Part shown: piece after piece, positions 7,679-16,291 of the stretch
How positions within the stretch are numbered: the stretch's first letter is position 1
Layout of the letters: each line of letters begins with the position of its first letter
Assembly (NCBI GenBank): GCA_037190175.1
Contig: JBBCJM010000247.1
Location: forward strand, 1-30,667
Source: JBBCJM01 sp037190175
GTDB lineage: Bacteria; Pseudomonadota; Alphaproteobacteria; Rhodobacterales; Rhodobacteraceae
Length of the DNA: 30,667 nt
Direction of reading: 5' to 3'
Made by a program: the position numbers and the translations under genes
The notes under the pieces: model-generated
What the model was told of the DNA's origin: nothing
Database searches by the model: none
What the model saw: only the letters and a program-made list of their open reading frames with translations

Positions 7679-9755
7679 GCCCGCCGAGACCGACGAGGCG
7701 CGCGCCGCTCCGCTGGCGCCGATCTTCCCGCCGCCGCCGGAGGTGGAGGGTCTGGACGACATCGCCGGGATGGACAGCTTCCTGCTGCGCGGCGGGCTGG
7801 TGGATGCCTGGTTCGTGCGGCGCTCGGACGTGCTGCTGGTGACCTTCGACAACCTGGGCTCGATCGGCGAATACGACCCGCCCCAGCCCTGGCTGCAGGG
7901 GCGGGCGGCCAAGGCCGGGTTCTCGATCCTGGGCCTGATGGCCAGCCGCAAGGACTGGTATCGCAACGAGGATACCCCGCGGCTGATCGCCCGATTGCGC
8001 GAGGCCGGGCTGTTCGACGGGTTCCGCCGGGTGGTCTTCGCGGGCGCCTCGATGGGCGGCTTTGCCGCGCTGGCCTATTCGGCGCTGGTGCCCGGTTCGG
8101 TGGTGCTGGCCTTCAGCCCGCAGAGCACGCTGGCGAAGGGGCTGGCCCCGTTCGAGACCCGCTACCGCTATGCCGCGCGCAAGTGGGACTGGCAGGGCCC
8201 GGCGTTCCTGGACGCCGCGACTGCTGTCGGGCAGGCGGCCGAGATCTGGCTGGTCTACGACCCTTTCGTGGCCGAGGATGCCGCCCATGCCCGCCGCATC
8301 ACCGGCCCGCAGGTCCGCCATCTGCGGGTGGGGCACCTGGGGCACCGCGCCATCCGCGGGCTGAAGACGCTGGGCGTGCTCCAGACCCTGATCGAGGGCG
8401 TGGCGACCGGAACGCTGGACCCGCCGGCCTTCGCCCGGGGCCTGCGGGCGCGGCGCGGGCATGTGCCCTGGCAGCGCAGCCTGCTGGCCGAGGCCGAGCG
8501 GCGCGGGCACCTGCGGCTGGCCGAGGCGGCGGCGAAACGGCTGGCACAGGACGATCCCGACAACAGGTTCGCGCGCCGGGCGGCGAAGCGGCTGCGGGCC
8601 GCCCCGGCGGCGGAAGCCGGCGACCGCTCGCTCTTCGTGGGCCCCCCCGCGCACCCCTTCACCGGCGAGATCGCGCTTCTGTCCCGCGCGCTGGTGATCC
8701 CCGAGCGCGCGGCGGACCGGCCGCTGGCCTGCGGCGTGCTGGATGCGGCCGGGCAGTGGTGCGAGCTGTCCCGCGGCTGGATCCGCGCCCGGAAATCCTA
8801 CCCCGAGCCCCGGCTGGCCCCCGGCGAGGAGATCGCCGACCTGCCCGGCTCCCACCTCTATGCCGGGCATTTCCGCGGCCATTTCGGGCATTTCCTGGTC
8901 GAGGCCACCGCCCGGCTCTGGGCGCTGGACCATGTGGAAAGGCCCGACGGCATCCTCTACCTGCCCTATCGCGGCCAGGTCGGCCCGATGGAACGCGCGA
9001 TCCGGGAACAGGCGCCGTTCTTCCGGCTGCTGGGGATCGACATCCCCGTGCGCACCTTTGGCCACATCGTGCGGGCCGAACGGCTGATCGTCCCGGAGCT
9101 GGGCTTCGGCTGGGTGGAGCGTTACGCCGGATCGCCCGCCTACCGCGCCTTCATGCAGGGCCGCCTGAAGGCCGCGGCCCGGCCGGAAGGCGGCGAAAGG
9201 CTCTACATCTCGCGCTCGCAGCTGAACGCGCAGCGGGGCGGCATCCTGGGCGAGACGGTGATCGAGGAGAACCTCGCCCGGCTGGGCTTCGAGATCTTCC
9301 ACCCCCAGCGCCATCCGCTGGAGGTGCAGCTGGCCCGCTATCGCGCGGCACGGCAGATCGTGGCGCTGGACGGCTCGGCCCTGCATCTGGCCGCCTATGT
9401 CCTGCCCGAGGGCGCCCGTGTCGCCATGATCAAGCGCCGCTCGCGCGCCAATGTGGCCGACTACCTGTTGCAGTTCCGCTCGTTCTGCCGGGTCGAGCTG
9501 GACGTGCTGGACGCGATCCGCACCGACTGGGTGGCGGGCGACGCGGCCCGCTCGGATTACCGCTCGGTGGGCGAGGTGGATTTCGCCGCGCTCTTCGACC
9601 GGCTGAAAGCGCTGGGCTACGTGCCGCCGGATTTCCGCCCCGACCTGCCCGGCCGCAGGGAGATCCGCGCCCTGCTGCGGCAATACGAGGACAGGCGGGG
9701 CCAGCCCCTCCGCGCCCTGCGGGCCGAGGAAGCCCACCCGGAGGAGGAAGACTGA
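7659..9755 (+). CDS. Alpha/beta-hydrolase fused to GT61-type glycosyltransferase
   Basis: This encodes 698 residues with two enzyme-like halves. Residues of about 40-260 resemble an alpha/beta-hydrolase: the nucleophile-elbow sequence GASMGG places Ser131 as nucleophile, and a late GHLGHRAI segment could supply the His. Residues of about 340-690 match the GT61 (DUF563) family: HFRGHFGHFLVE at 404-415, YISRS at about 516, and LDGSALHLAAY around 570-580, the usual order of GT61 motifs. The joining segment (270-330) is Ala/Arg-rich and helical. The gene starts 20 bases inside the preceding methyltransferase gene, and its stop overlaps the next start (TGATG). The hydrolase half might remove or transfer an acyl group from the glycan the GT61 half extends; that is inference. 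The GT61 assignment is firmer than the hydrolase function. Confidence 0.8.
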   Translation: MSTGAAEPAETDEARAAPLAPIFPPPPEVEGLDDIAGMDSFLLRGGLVDAWFVRRSDVLLVTFDNLGSIGEYDPPQPWLQGRAAKAGFSILGLMASRKDWYRNEDTPRLIARLREAGLFDGFRRVVFAGASMGGFAALAYSALVPGSVVLAFSPQSTLAKGLAPFETRYRYAARKWDWQGPAFLDAATAVGQAAEIWLVYDPFVAEDAAHARRITGPQVRHLRVGHLGHRAIRGLKTLGVLQTLIEGVATGTLDPPAFARGLRARRGHVPWQRSLLAEAERRGHLRLAEAAAKRLAQDDPDNRFARRAAKRLRAAPAAEAGDRSLFVGPPAHPFTGEIALLSRALVIPERAADRPLACGVLDAAGQWCELSRGWIRARKSYPEPRLAPGEEIADLPGSHLYAGHFRGHFGHFLVEATARLWALDHVERPDGILYLPYRGQVGPMERAIREQAPFFRLLGIDIPVRTFGHIVRAERLIVPELGFGWVERYAGSPAYRAFMQGRLKAAARPEGGERLYISRSQLNAQRGGILGETVIEENLARLGFEIFHPQRHPLEVQLARYRAARQIVALDGSALHLAAYVLPEGARVAMIKRRSRANVADYLLQFRSFCRVELDVLDAIRTDWVAGDAARSDYRSVGEVDFAALFDRLKALGYVPPDFRPDLPGRREIRALLRQYEDRRGQPLRALRAEEAHPEEED

Positions 9756-10639
9756 TGCCCTCCAGCCTCACCGTCTATTTCATCGTGGAGCCGCCCGAGT
9801 ATCAGCTGATGGCCTGCTATCTGGCCGCCTCGCTGCGCGAGCAGTTCGGCGAGGGGCTGGCGCTGGTGGGCTATTGCCCCGAGCAGAAGCTGGGCGATGT
9901 GCAGGACGAGGTGAAGGAGGCGCTGCGGCGGCTGCGGGTGGACCTGCGCGGCTTTCGCACCGAGGGGCGGTTCGATCCGCCCTATCCGCACGGCAACAAG
10001 ATCCTCGCCACGCTGGAGCCGCGCGAGACCGCGTTTTCCTGCTTCATGGATTCCGACATCCTGTGCCTGCGGCCGAACCGGGTCGAGAACATCGCCCGGC
10101 CGGGGCATGTCACGCTGTCCAAGGCCGCCTCGTTGAACTGGGCGCCGCAAAGCATCTGGGACCGGATCTACGCCACCTGCGACATGCCCCTGCCGGAAGA
10201 GCGGTTCAAGCTGATGAAGCAGCGCAAGGGAAAGCCGCAGATCCCCTATTTCTCCTCGGGCCTGTTCAGCTTTCCCGAAGGGCACCGCAACGCCGAGGGG
10301 CTGGGCTTTCCGCAGGTCTGGATGCAGGTCGCGCAAAGGCTGGACGCCAACCCCGACCTGCCGAAGCGCCGGCCCTATCTGGACCAGATGTCGATGCCGC
10401 TGGCGATCCGCAGGGCGGGGCTGGACTGGAACATCCTGGCCGACGAGCAGCATTTCATCCTGGGCGGGCGCGAGCGCGGCCAGCCCCTGCCGGCGGAGCG
10501 GGAGATCTTCACCGTGCACTATCGGGTCTGGGAGGTGCTGAAGGAAACCGGCCTGTCGCGCCGGGCCAAGGACATGCTGGAACGCCACGCCGGGGTGCGG
10601 CGGCTGGCGCAGATTTCCCGCCGCCTGCAGGCAGCCTAG
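9755..10639 (+). CDS. GT-A type glycosyltransferase-like protein
   Basis: This encodes 294 residues. The frame extends far upstream, but the ATG at 9755 is chosen because it overlaps the previous stop (TGATG) and follows a strong gaggagg site (9741-9747); the upstream extension is out-of-frame shadow of the GT61 gene. The protein starts with a strand (SLTVYFIVEPPEYQL) and has D99-S-D101 in a FMDSDILCLRP context, typical of nucleotide-diphospho-sugar transferases. A YFSSGLFSF segment near residue 165 and a YLDQMSMPLAI segment near 205 are also typical of the acceptor side of GT8/GT32-like folds. It is the last gene of the glycan cluster. Its TAG stop overlaps the stop of the convergent ABC gene within a CTAG tetranucleotide. 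Confidence 0.7.
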   Translation: MPSSLTVYFIVEPPEYQLMACYLAASLREQFGEGLALVGYCPEQKLGDVQDEVKEALRRLRVDLRGFRTEGRFDPPYPHGNKILATLEPRETAFSCFMDSDILCLRPNRVENIARPGHVTLSKAASLNWAPQSIWDRIYATCDMPLPEERFKLMKQRKGKPQIPYFSSGLFSFPEGHRNAEGLGFPQVWMQVAQRLDANPDLPKRRPYLDQMSMPLAIRRAGLDWNILADEQHFILGGRERGQPLPAEREIFTVHYRVWEVLKETGLSRRAKDMLERHAGVRRLAQISRRLQAA

Positions 10640-11619
10640 GCCCGCCCCTCGTGCACCGCGTGGCAGGCCACGCCGTCCAGCAGCGCCGGGATCTCCACCC
10701 GGCAGCGGTCGTTGGCCAAGGGGCAGCGCGGATGGAAGGGGCAGCCGGGCGGCGGGTCGATGGGGGAGGGGATCTCGCCCTCCACCCGCCGGCGGCGGCG
10801 GCCGGTCATGTCGATGTCGGGCACCGCGTCCAGCAGCATCCGGGTATAGGGATGGCGCGGGGCGGCGAAGAGCGTGGCCGCATCCGCCACCTCGGCCAGC
10901 CGGCCGAGGTAGAGCACCCCGATCCGGTTCGCCATGTGCCGCACGACCTGCAGGTTGTGCGAGATGAACAGGTAGGTCAGCCCGAACTCGCCCTGCAAGT
11001 CCTTCATCAGATTCAGGATCTGCGCCTGCACCGACACGTCCAGCGCCGAGGTGGGCTCGTCGCAGACGATGAAGTCCGGCCGCGCCGCGAGCGCCCGGGC
11101 GATTGCGATGCGCTGGCGCTGGCCGCCCGAGAACTGGTGCGGGAACTTCACGCCGTCCTCGGGGGCAAGGCCGACCAGCGTCAGCAACTCGCCCACCCTC
11201 TGGCGGCGCTTGCGGTCGTCCATGGTGCGCTCGAACACCCGCAAGGGCTCGGCCACGATGTCGGTGACGCGCCAGCGGGGGTTCAGGCTGGCCAGCGGGT
11301 CCTGGAAGATCATCTGGAACCGCCGCCGCAGCCGCCGCGCCTCGGCGCCGCGCAGCCCCTCGACCAGCGGGCGGCCGTCGAAGACGATGTCGCCCTGCGT
11401 GGGCTCCAGAAGGCCCACGATCAGCCGGGCGATGGTGGACTTGCCCGACCCGCTTTCGCCCACCAGCGCGAAGGTCTGGCCCCGGGGCACCGCAAAGCTG
11501 ACCTCGGTCACCGCGTTGACGTAGATGCGGCCGGTTCCTTCCAGCTTGCGGTTCAGCCAGGGGGGCGACACGTCGAACCGGCAGGACAGGCCGCGCACGT
11601 CGAGAAGGGGGGCGCTCAT
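10636..11619 (-). CDS. Opp/Dpp-type ABC transporter ATPase (second, F-type subunit)
   Basis: This encodes 327 residues from the ATG at 11617-11619, which overlaps the stop of the upstream ATPase gene by four bases; longer in-frame extensions lie inside that gene. Visible motifs are Walker A GESGSGKST (54-62), the Q-loop (IFQDPLASLNP, about 105-114), the signature SGGQRQR (164-170), Walker B (FIVCDEPTSALD, about 183-194) and the switch His (ISHN). The C-terminus has the oligopeptide-family extension with several cysteines (PPGCPFHPRCPLANDRC). It energises import as the partner of the 11616-12596 ATPase at the cytoplasmic face. It is the last gene of the five-gene importer operon and ends convergently against the glycan cluster. 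Substrate is discussed with the binding protein. Confidence 0.93.
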   Translation of the reverse strand: MSAPLLDVRGLSCRFDVSPPWLNRKLEGTGRIYVNAVTEVSFAVPRGQTFALVGESGSGKSTIARLIVGLLEPTQGDIVFDGRPLVEGLRGAEARRLRRRFQMIFQDPLASLNPRWRVTDIVAEPLRVFERTMDDRKRRQRVGELLTLVGLAPEDGVKFPHQFSGGQRQRIAIARALAARPDFIVCDEPTSALDVSVQAQILNLMKDLQGEFGLTYLFISHNLQVVRHMANRIGVLYLGRLAEVADAATLFAAPRHPYTRMLLDAVPDIDMTGRRRRRVEGEIPSPIDPPPGCPFHPRCPLANDRCRVEIPALLDGVACHAVHEGRA

Positions 11620-12596
11620 GCCTCGGTCACCTCGGGGTAAAGCCAGCAGGCCACCCGGCGCCCGGGCATGATCTCGGAGGCCGCGGGCCGATGGGCCACG
11701 CAGCGGTCGAAGGCGTGGCGGCAGCGGGGGTTGAAGGCGCAGCCCGGCGGGATGGCCGAGAGCCGCGGCATCGCCCCGGGGATCTGCACCAGCCGCTCGA
11801 GGTTGGCCCCCATCCGCGGGATCGCCCCCATCAGGCCGGCGGAATAGGGGTGCTTGGCGTCCTTGATCACCTCGCGCACCGGGCCGATCTCGGCGATGCG
11901 GCCGGCATACATCACCGCCACCCGGTCGGCCGTCTCGGCGATCACCCCCATGTCGTGGGTGATCAGCATGATCGCCGCGCCCTGTTCGGCGCAAAGCTCC
12001 TTCATCACGTCGATGATCTGCGCCTGCACGGAGACGTCCAGCGCCGTGGTGGGCTCGTCGGCGATCACCAGGTCGGGCTCGGCGCAGAGCGCCAGCGCGA
12101 TCACCACCCGCTGCCGCATCCCGCCCGAGAACTGGTGCGGATAGTCGTCGATCCGCCGCGCGGCATCGGGGATGCCCACCCGGTCCAGCAGACCCACCGC
12201 CTTCTTCCGCGCCGCCTCGCGCGTCATCGGCAAGTGGGTGCGGATGGTCTCCACGATCTGGTCCGAGATCCGGTACAGCGGGTTCAGCGAGGTCAGCGGA
12301 TCCTGGAAGATCATCCCGATCCGGCGGCCGCGGATGCCGCGCAGCTCCTCCTCCGGCAGGTTGTCGATGCGGCGGCCGTGCAGGCGGATCTCGCCCCCGG
12401 CGATCCGCCCCGGGCGCTCGATCAGGCCGATCACCGCGGCCCCGGTCATCGACTTGCCGGCGCCGGATTCGCCCACCACCCCCAGCACCTCGCCCGGCTG
12501 GATCTCGAAGGACACGCCGTCCAGCGCGGTGAGGATGCCGTGGCGGGTGGGAAACTCCACGGTCAGGTCGCTGACGGTCAGCACGGGCTGGGTCAT
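11616..12596 (-). CDS. Opp/Dpp-type ABC transporter ATPase (first, D-type subunit)
   Basis: This encodes 326 residues from the ATG at 12594-12596, five bases after the preceding permease gene; upstream in-frame codons overlap that permease and are discarded. It has Walker A GESGAGKS (42-49), the Q-loop (IFQDPLTSLNP), the signature SGGMRQR, Walker B (LVIADEPTTALD) and the switch His (LITHD). The C-terminal extension contains the cysteine pattern PPGCAFNPRCRHAFDRC found in oligopeptide-family ATPases. A threonine-rich DEPTTALD versus DEPTSALD and an M rather than Q in the signature distinguish it as the D-type partner of the next gene. It works as a heterodimer with that ATPase. Confidence 0.93.
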   Translation of the reverse strand: MTQPVLTVSDLTVEFPTRHGILTALDGVSFEIQPGEVLGVVGESGAGKSMTGAAVIGLIERPGRIAGGEIRLHGRRIDNLPEEELRGIRGRRIGMIFQDPLTSLNPLYRISDQIVETIRTHLPMTREAARKKAVGLLDRVGIPDAARRIDDYPHQFSGGMRQRVVIALALCAEPDLVIADEPTTALDVSVQAQIIDVMKELCAEQGAAIMLITHDMGVIAETADRVAVMYAGRIAEIGPVREVIKDAKHPYSAGLMGAIPRMGANLERLVQIPGAMPRLSAIPPGCAFNPRCRHAFDRCVAHRPAASEIMPGRRVACWLYPEVTEA

Positions 12597-12601
12597 GGCG
12601 C

Positions 12602-13576
12602 TCACCTCAGCCGGGGGTTCAGCGCGTCGCGCAGCCAGTCGCCCAGGAGGTTGACCGACAGCGCCAGCAGCACCAGCGTCACCGCCGGGAAGAACAGGAT
12701 CCACCATTCGCCCGAGAACAGGAACTGCTGGCCGATGCGGATCAGGGTGCCGAGCGAGGGCTGCGTGGGCGGCACCCCGACGCCCAGGTAGGACAGCGTC
12801 GCCTCCTCGATCACCGCCAGCGCCAGGTTGATGGTGCCGATCACCAGCACCGGGCCGGTCACGTTGGGCAGGATGTGGCGGATCAGGATCAGGATCGGAT
12901 GCACCCCCATGATCCGGGCGGCGGACACGTAATCCTTCTGCTTCTCGACCATCGTCGCCCCGCGCACGGTGCGGGCGAACTGCGCCCAGTTGGCCAGGCC
13001 GATCGCCAGGATCAGCACCCAGATCGCCATGCTTTCCTGCTGGTTGGCCGGGATGATCCCCCGGGCGATGCCGAAGATCAGCAGCGCGATCAGGATCGCC
13101 GGGAACGACAGCTGGATGTCGGCGACCCGCATGATCACCGCGTCGATCGCGCCGCCATTGTAGCCCGCGGCCAGCCCGGCGGTGACGCCGATCAGGATCG
13201 CCAGCATGGTGGCGCTGAACCCCACGAAGAGCGAGATGCGGCTGCCGTACATGATGGTGGACAGCACGTCGCGGCCCTGGTTGTCGCTGCCCATCAGGAA
13301 GAAGTTGCCGGTGAAGGCGGATTCCGAGGCGGGCGGGGTGAACCCCTCCATCAGGTTCAGCGTGGCGGGGTTGAACGGGTCATAGGGCGCGATCCAGGGC
13401 GCCAGCACCGCCATCAGGATCAGGAACAGCGCCGTCAGCGTGGCCACGATGGTCAGCGGCGAGCGTTTCCAGGAATACAGCAGGTCGCTGTCCAGCGCGC
13501 GGCGCAGGGGCCCGGGCGGGCGCGGCGGGGCCACGGGGGCGGCGGTGCGGTCGGTGCGGTCGGGGCGGTCGGCCAT
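12602..13576 (-). CDS. Opp/Dpp-type ABC transporter permease (C-type subunit)
   Basis: This encodes 324 residues and starts at ATG 13574-13576. A Pro/Arg-rich cytoplasmic leader of about 35 residues precedes the first membrane segment (about 42-65), followed by a periplasmic loop with the family's conserved LMGSDNQGRDVLSTIMYGSR motif, then about five further membrane segments. The coupling (EAA-type) loop DYVSAARIMGVHPILIL contacts the ATPases. The C-terminus NLLGDWLRDALNPRLR is characteristic of DppC/OppC. It sits six bases after the B-type permease gene and five bases before the first ATPase gene, so the four downstream genes are clearly one transcript. Confidence 0.93.
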   Translation of the reverse strand: MADRPDRTDRTAAPVAPPRPPGPLRRALDSDLLYSWKRSPLTIVATLTALFLILMAVLAPWIAPYDPFNPATLNLMEGFTPPASESAFTGNFFLMGSDNQGRDVLSTIMYGSRISLFVGFSATMLAILIGVTAGLAAGYNGGAIDAVIMRVADIQLSFPAILIALLIFGIARGIIPANQQESMAIWVLILAIGLANWAQFARTVRGATMVEKQKDYVSAARIMGVHPILILIRHILPNVTGPVLVIGTINLALAVIEEATLSYLGVGVPPTQPSLGTLIRIGQQFLFSGEWWILFFPAVTLVLLALSVNLLGDWLRDALNPRLR

Positions 13577-13582
13577 GGCGGA

Positions 13583-14551
13583 TCAGCCCCCCAGCCGCAG
13601 CCGCGGATCGACCACGTAGTAAAGGATGTCCACGATCAGGTTGATCACCACGAACACGAGCGCGATGAACATCAGGTAGGCCGCCATCACCGGCACATCG
13701 ACCACCTGCACCGAGGTGATGAAGAGCGAACCCACCCCCGGCCACTGGAACACCGTCTCGGTCACGATGGCGAAGGCGATCACCGAGCCCAGCTGCAGCC
13801 CGGCGATGGTGATGACCGGCACCATGGTGTTCTTCAGCGCATGGCCGAAGTTGATGGCGCGCTGGGTCAGGCCGCGGGCGCGGGCGAAGCGGATGTATTC
13901 GGTGCGCAGCACCTCCAGCATCTCGGCCCGCACCAGCCGCATGATCAGCGTCAATTGGAACAGCGACAGGGTGATCGCGGGCAGGATCAGCGACTTCAGC
14001 CCGCTTTCGGTCAGCAGCCCCGTGCGCCACCCGCCCAGATCCACCACCTGCCCGCGGCCGAAGGAGGGCAGCCAGCCCAGCTCCACCGCGAAGATGTAGA
14101 TCAGCCCGATCCCGATCAGGAAGGTGGGCAGCGAGACGCCGACCAGCGAGGCGGCCATGATCAGCCCGGCCCCCATGCTTTTCGGCCTGAGCGCGGTATA
14201 GACGCCCAGCACCACCCCGAAGACCAGCGCGATGGTGGCCGAGGCGAAGGCCAGCTCGATGGTCGCGGGCAGGCGCGACAGGATCAGCTCGGTCACCGGC
14301 TGCTGCAGCCGGTAGGAGATGCCGAACTCGCCCTGCAGGGCGTTGCCGATGAAGCGGGCGAACTGCACCACCACCGGGTCGTTCAGCCCCAGCCTTTCGC
14401 GCATGATCTCCTGGTCGGCGATCCGGGTCTCGACCCCCACCATGCTGGCGATGGGGTCGCCCACGAAACGGAAGACCGCGAAGGCGATGAGCGCCACGAC
14501 CAGCATGACGAGGACCGACTGCGCCAAGCGGCGGATGATGAAGGCCAGCAC
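13583..14551 (-). CDS. Opp/Dpp-type ABC transporter permease (B-type subunit)
   Basis: This encodes 322 residues from the GTG at 14549-14551. The frame can be extended to an ATG at 14602, but that start falls in the loop of a strong hairpin. The GTG instead has a gagga site at normal spacing, and the product then begins MLAFIIRRLAQS, the standard DppB opening. Expected features follow: a first membrane helix (about 10-30), a periplasmic domain with GDPIASMVG, about five more membrane helices, the coupling loop EYIRFARARGLTQRAI, and the C-terminal YYVVDPRLRLGG. It forms the channel together with the C-type subunit. Confidence 0.92.
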   Translation of the reverse strand: MLAFIIRRLAQSVLVMLVVALIAFAVFRFVGDPIASMVGVETRIADQEIMRERLGLNDPVVVQFARFIGNALQGEFGISYRLQQPVTELILSRLPATIELAFASATIALVFGVVLGVYTALRPKSMGAGLIMAASLVGVSLPTFLIGIGLIYIFAVELGWLPSFGRGQVVDLGGWRTGLLTESGLKSLILPAITLSLFQLTLIMRLVRAEMLEVLRTEYIRFARARGLTQRAINFGHALKNTMVPVITIAGLQLGSVIAFAIVTETVFQWPGVGSLFITSVQVVDVPVMAAYLMFIALVFVVINLIVDILYYVVDPRLRLGG

Positions 14552-14591
14552 GGGCGGTCCTCGCGGATCATGGCTGATGCTGATGGCAAGC

Positions 14592-14620
14592 CGCCGCGCC
14601 AAGGGGTCCCCGGCGCGGCG
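14592..14620 (-). promoter_or_regulatory. Intercistronic hairpin between binding-protein and permease genes
   Basis: A perfect 9-base inverted repeat (arms 14592-14600 and 14612-14620, 11-base loop) lies 20 bases after the stop of the solute-binding-protein gene. No T-run follows it on the - strand. Such GC hairpins after binding-protein genes typically protect the upstream mRNA or partially attenuate, giving more binding protein than permease. That role is inferred from position. Confidence 0.6.
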
Positions 14621-14640
14621 AGCGGATGTCGGGGGGCCGG

Positions 14641-16224
14641 TCAGTTGCCGAAGGTGACCATCGTCATCAGCGGCTGGTTCTCGGGATGCACGGCCAGGCT
14701 GATGTCCTCGCGCATCGCATAGGCCAGCACCTGGTTGTGGATCGGCAAGAGCACGCGGTCGGCCTTCACCACCTCCCAGATCTCGGCGATGGTCGCGTTG
14801 CGCTTGTCCAGGTCGACCTCGGTGCCCAGCGACTGGATCTTCGCGTCAAGCTCGGGGTTGGTGTAGAGGCCCACGTTGTAGGCGCCGTAGTTGCCTTCCT
14901 TCGAATGGATCAGGTCGTTGAAGACATAGGCCGAATCGAAGGTGGGCACGCCCCAGCCCAGCAGGTAGAAGTCGGTGTCGTTGCTGAGGATCAGCGGCGA
15001 GTGCTGCGCGACCGGCCGCGAGGCCAGCGTCACGTTGATCCCGATCCGCCCCAGCATCCCGGCCACCGCCTGGCTGATCGCCTCGTCGTTGACATAGCGG
15101 TTGTTGGGGGTGTCGAGCGTCACCGTGAAGCCGTCCGGGTAGCCGGCCTCGGCCAAGAGCGCCTTGGCCCGGTCGAGGTCGGGGGCGGGATAGGCGTCCA
15201 GCTCCTCGGTCCAGCCGTTCACGAAGGGCGGGTTGGCCACGCCGGTCGGGATCGACTGGCCGCGCATCACCACCTGCCGGATCGCGTCGCGGTCCACCGC
15301 CAGCTCCATCGCCTCGCGCACGCGCGGGTCGTCGAAGGGGTTGCGGTCGGTGACGTTCGAGGATTTCAGCGGCGCGTCGCCGAACTTGTAGCCGAAATAG
15401 ATCACCCGGTTCTCCGGCCCGGTCTCGACCTTGATCCCGGCGGTGGACTGCAACCGCTCCACGTCCTGCACGGGCACGTCCTGCACGATGTCCACCTCGC
15501 CGGACAGCAGCGCCGCGATCCGGGTCGCCGCGTCGGTGATGGGCAGATAGATGATCTCGGTGACCGGGGGCTTCTCCTCGGCCCAGTGGTTCTCGTTGCG
15601 CGTCAGGACCGAGCGCACGTCCACCTCGCGCGAGCTGAGGATATAGGGGCCGGTGCCGTTGGTGTTGCGGACGGCATAGTTGTCCTCGCCCGCGGCATAG
15701 TCCTGCACGCTGACCACGTTGTTGGCCTCGGCCCATTCGCGGTCCATGATGAAGGTGTTGGTCAGGTTGTTGGGATAGAGCGGCGAGGGGCCGACCATCT
15801 TCACCTCGACGGTATAGTCGTCCACCGCCGTGACCGATTCCACGTCGACATGCAGCTGCCGCATGTTCGACTTCTCGGATCGCGCGCGGTCCAGCGAGAA
15901 CACCACGTCATCGGCGGTGAAGGCCGCGCCGTCGTGGAAGGTCACGCCCTCGCGCAGGCGGAACACCCAGACGGTCGGATCGTCCGCCTTCACCTCCCAC
16001 GAGGTGGCGAGGCGGGCCTGGAGCGCGCCGTCCACGTCGCGGTCCACCAGCGTCTCGTAGATGTGGTGGGCGAAGTTGTGGGTCACGCCCTGGTTCTGCG
16101 AATGCGGATCGAGGGTCAGCGCATCCGAGGCGCGCGCCCAGCGGACGGTCTCGGCCAGGGCCCCCGTGACCAGCATCGTGCTGGCCAGCAGCGCCGCCCC
16201 GAGACGAAGAGCGGTTCTTTTCAT
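14641..16224 (-). CDS. Family-5 solute-binding protein (periplasmic, Dpp/Opp-type importer)
   Basis: This encodes 527 residues from the ATG at 16222-16224, with a strong site (gggagga) upstream; longer in-frame extensions have no support. The N-terminus is a clear Sec signal peptide (KR, then a hydrophobic core, cleavage likely after ALA at residue 24). The mature part matches the SBP_bac_5 fold: DALTLDPHSQN near the start, VFRLREGVTFHDGAAFTADD (the family signature) near residue 90, and a C-terminal lobe with ARSEK- and PNNRYVND-type motifs. The protein captures a substrate in the periplasm for the four downstream genes. Family 5 binds peptides but also nickel, opines and oligosaccharides. 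The neighbouring galactonate and arabinose genes make a plant-derived sugar or sugar-acid oligomer a reasonable alternative to peptides; the sequence alone does not decide. Confidence 0.9.
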   Translation of the reverse strand: MKRTALRLGAALLASTMLVTGALAETVRWARASDALTLDPHSQNQGVTHNFAHHIYETLVDRDVDGALQARLATSWEVKADDPTVWVFRLREGVTFHDGAAFTADDVVFSLDRARSEKSNMRQLHVDVESVTAVDDYTVEVKMVGPSPLYPNNLTNTFIMDREWAEANNVVSVQDYAAGEDNYAVRNTNGTGPYILSSREVDVRSVLTRNENHWAEEKPPVTEIIYLPITDAATRIAALLSGEVDIVQDVPVQDVERLQSTAGIKVETGPENRVIYFGYKFGDAPLKSSNVTDRNPFDDPRVREAMELAVDRDAIRQVVMRGQSIPTGVANPPFVNGWTEELDAYPAPDLDRAKALLAEAGYPDGFTVTLDTPNNRYVNDEAISQAVAGMLGRIGINVTLASRPVAQHSPLILSNDTDFYLLGWGVPTFDSAYVFNDLIHSKEGNYGAYNVGLYTNPELDAKIQSLGTEVDLDKRNATIAEIWEVVKADRVLLPIHNQVLAYAMREDISLAVHPENQPLMTMVTFGN

Positions 16225-16291
16225 TTTTGATCCTCCCCAGGAGTTGTTGTCGAAGGGCCGAACAGGCGCCTTCCTGACCAGACAGACAAAC

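Noticed and set aside
8183..9754. Upstream extension of the 9755 glycosyltransferase frame through the GT61 gene
   Set aside because: The sequence is Arg/Ala/Pro/Gly-rich shadow. The ATG at 9755 has a gaggagg site, overlaps the previous stop, and begins the recognisable fold.
14552..14602. ATG at 14602 as start of the B-type permease
   Set aside because: It lies in the loop of a 9-base-pair hairpin, and the added residues are not family-like. The GTG at 14551 has a good ribosome site and gives the standard DppB start.
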